In this document: piece by piece, positions 4,180-5,022 of the stretch
Position numbering within the stretch: position 1 is the stretch's first letter
Layout of the letters: each line of letters starts with the position of its first letter
Assembly (NCBI GenBank): GCA_039917855.1
Contig: JBDSIR010000034.1
Span: 1-5,022, forward strand
Source: CAMLHU01 sp039917855
GTDB lineage: Bacteria > Gemmatimonadota > Gemmatimonadetes > Gemmatimonadales > GWC2-71-9
Direction: 5' to 3'
Length of the DNA: 5,022 nucleotides
Program-made: the position numbers and the translations under genes
Notes under the pieces: model-generated
Database searches by the model: none
The model's input: the letters and a program-made list of their open reading frames with translations, nothing else
Told to the model about the DNA's origin: nothing

Positions 4180-5022
4180 ATGACTTCGCCTGTCGTCGTG
4201 GTCGGAGCCGGCGCGGCGGGGATCATCGCGGCCGGGTTCGCGGCGCGCGCGGGAGGTGGCCGCCCGGTGCAGCTGCTCGAACGCACCAAGGACGGCGGCC
4301 GGAAGATCCTCATCAGCGGCGGCGGACGCTGCAACATCCTCCCCTCCGCCGTCGATCCCGCCCAATTCGTCACCCAGTCCAGCCCCAACATCCTCAAGCA
4401 GATCCTCCGCAGCTGGCCGCTCGAAGCCCAGCGCGCCTTCTTCGAACAGGAACTCGGCATCCCCCTGAAGCTCGAGGAGGAGAGCGGCAAACTCTTTCCC
4501 GTGAGCGACAAGGCACGCGACGTACGCGATGGACTGCTCGACTGGGCTCGGGCCGGTGGAGTGGAGATCACGTTCGGAGTGACGGTGATCGGGGTGAGGC
4601 CGGTGAAGGGTGAAGGGTCGAGGGTCGAGGGTACCTGGGAAGTGGTGACCGATCTGGGTGTCATCAAGGCGTCGAAGGTGATCATCGCGACGGGAGGGCT
4701 CTCCGTTCCGCAGACGGGCTCCGATGGGATCGGGCTCAAGATCCTCGAGGTGCTGGGACATACGATGCATCCGACCTATCCGGCGCTCGCGCCGCTGACG
4801 CTCACGCCGCATCGATACGCCCATCTTGCGGGGATCTCGCTCCCGGTCACGATCCGCGATGGGGAGGGGAAGAAGGCGTTCCGCACCACCGGCGGCTTCC
4901 TGGTGACGCATCGGGGGTGGAGCGGACCGGCGGCGCTGAATGTGAGTCATTTGACTCTAGACACTCCCCCTCCCCCGAAAGGGGGAGGGGGCAGGGGGGG
5001 AGGGGGCGCTGCCGACGCCCTC
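4180..5022 (+). CDS. HI0933/YhiN (BaiN/RdsA) family FAD-dependent oxidoreductase, 3' end missing
   Basis: The first 281 residues of a flavoprotein; the frame is open to the window edge. The N-terminus VVVVGAGAAGIIAAG (5-19) is the dinucleotide-binding GxGxxG. It is followed by GGRKILISGGGRCNILPS (about 39-56), a family hallmark, then EEESGKLFPVSDKARDVRDGL, VIIATGGLSVPQTGSDGIG (about 167-185), PTYPALAPLT and FLVTHRGWSGPAALNVS (about 241-257). These are typical of HI0933-like proteins, usually about 390-420 residues, so roughly a third is missing. The ATG at 4180 puts the GxGxxG motif at the expected distance. An in-frame ATG at 4159 would add seven residues, and TGA at 4156-4158 blocks anything longer. 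Neither start has a clear Shine-Dalgarno. Two repeat segments lie in frame: a loop at about 142-151, and a Pro/Gly-rich stretch from about residue 263 to the edge. The cellular role of the family is poorly defined. Confidence 0.9.
   Translation, partial: MTSPVVVVGAGAAGIIAAGFAARAGGGRPVQLLERTKDGGRKILISGGGRCNILPSAVDPAQFVTQSSPNILKQILRSWPLEAQRAFFEQELGIPLKLEEESGKLFPVSDKARDVRDGLLDWARAGGVEITFGVTVIGVRPVKGEGSRVEGTWEVVTDLGVIKASKVIIATGGLSVPQTGSDGIGLKILEVLGHTMHPTYPALAPLTLTPHRYAHLAGISLPVTIRDGEGKKAFRTTGGFLVTHRGWSGPAALNVSHLTLDTPPPPKGGGGRGGGGAADAL
4602..4632 (+). repeat. GGTNNAG heptamer array inside the flavoprotein gene
   Basis: Four uninterrupted 7-bp units, GGTGAAG twice then GGTCGAG twice, followed by GGT. 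It is the same degenerate heptamer as in the 1437-1510 inverted repeat, but only one orientation is present. It is translated in frame as about VKGEGSRVEG (142-151), in a likely loop before the W-E-V strand. Confidence 0.75.
4966..5009 (+). repeat. G-rich hairpin element, copy 2, inside the flavoprotein gene
   Basis: CCCCCTCCCCC (4966-4976) pairs perfectly with GGGGGAGGGGG (4981-4991) around a GAAA tetraloop. CA and two further G follow, then an exact second copy of the 3' arm (4996-5006), then CGC. The layout matches copy 1 at 223-265 piece by piece, with one extra G. A compensatory change at stem position 8 (T-A in copy 1, C-G here) keeps the stem perfect. The frame stays open through it, giving a Pro-run then a Gly-run. 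Four G tracts with loops of 1, 2 and 1 bases form a strong G-quadruplex motif on the mRNA-sense strand. Confidence 0.82.

Noticed and set aside
3730..4950. Minus-strand open frame spanning the intergenic palindrome and the flavoprotein gene.
   Set aside because: It crosses the repeats and is antisense to conserved HI0933-family motifs; it has no recognisable domain.

Overview
The window is very GC-rich, tightly packed, and reads entirely on the + strand. It holds four protein genes, two of them cut by the window edges. From base composition, codon use and gene style I would guess an environmental high-GC bacterium, with Gemmatimonadota as a tentative lean. No marker gene fixes the taxon.

Region 2-3964 looks like one transcription unit. 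The 3' part of a TauE/SafE-type sulfite/organosulfonate exporter (2-619) overlaps by four bases (ATGA) a metallo-beta-lactamase/rhodanese fusion (616-2082). That fusion has the CstB layout: persulfide dioxygenase domain, cysteine-less rhodanese, active rhodanese. One base later, a GTG start opens a membrane-bound hybrid histidine kinase (2084-3964) with an N-terminal multi-spanning region, HisKA, HATPase and a C-terminal receiver. TauE next to a CstB-like enzyme points to handling of sulfide, persulfide or polysulfide: the enzyme would oxidise or transfer sulfane sulfur and the transporter would export sulfite-like products. Whether the kinase senses sulfur stress is inference from position only.

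Region 3965-4179 has no gene. It holds a large imperfect palindrome (3978-4148) built from CGGAG-type units. Its right end is duplicated as a 27-bp tandem repeat that runs up to the next start codon. A HI0933/YhiN (BaiN/RdsA-type) flavoprotein gene follows (4180 to the window end) and is cut off at the right edge.

The most striking feature is small repeat families inside coding sequence, all read through in frame. Two homologous C-arm/GNRA-loop/G-arm elements of 43-44 bp lie in tauE (223-265) and in the flavoprotein gene (4966-5009). Their stems covary, and each carries a four-tract G-quadruplex motif. A second family, a heptamer of form GGTNNAG, appears as a 74-bp inverted repeat in the CstB-like gene (1437-1510) and as a one-sided array in the flavoprotein gene (4602-4632). 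Three of four genes therefore carry repeat-derived peptide segments, placed in membrane loops, domain linkers or near a conserved motif.
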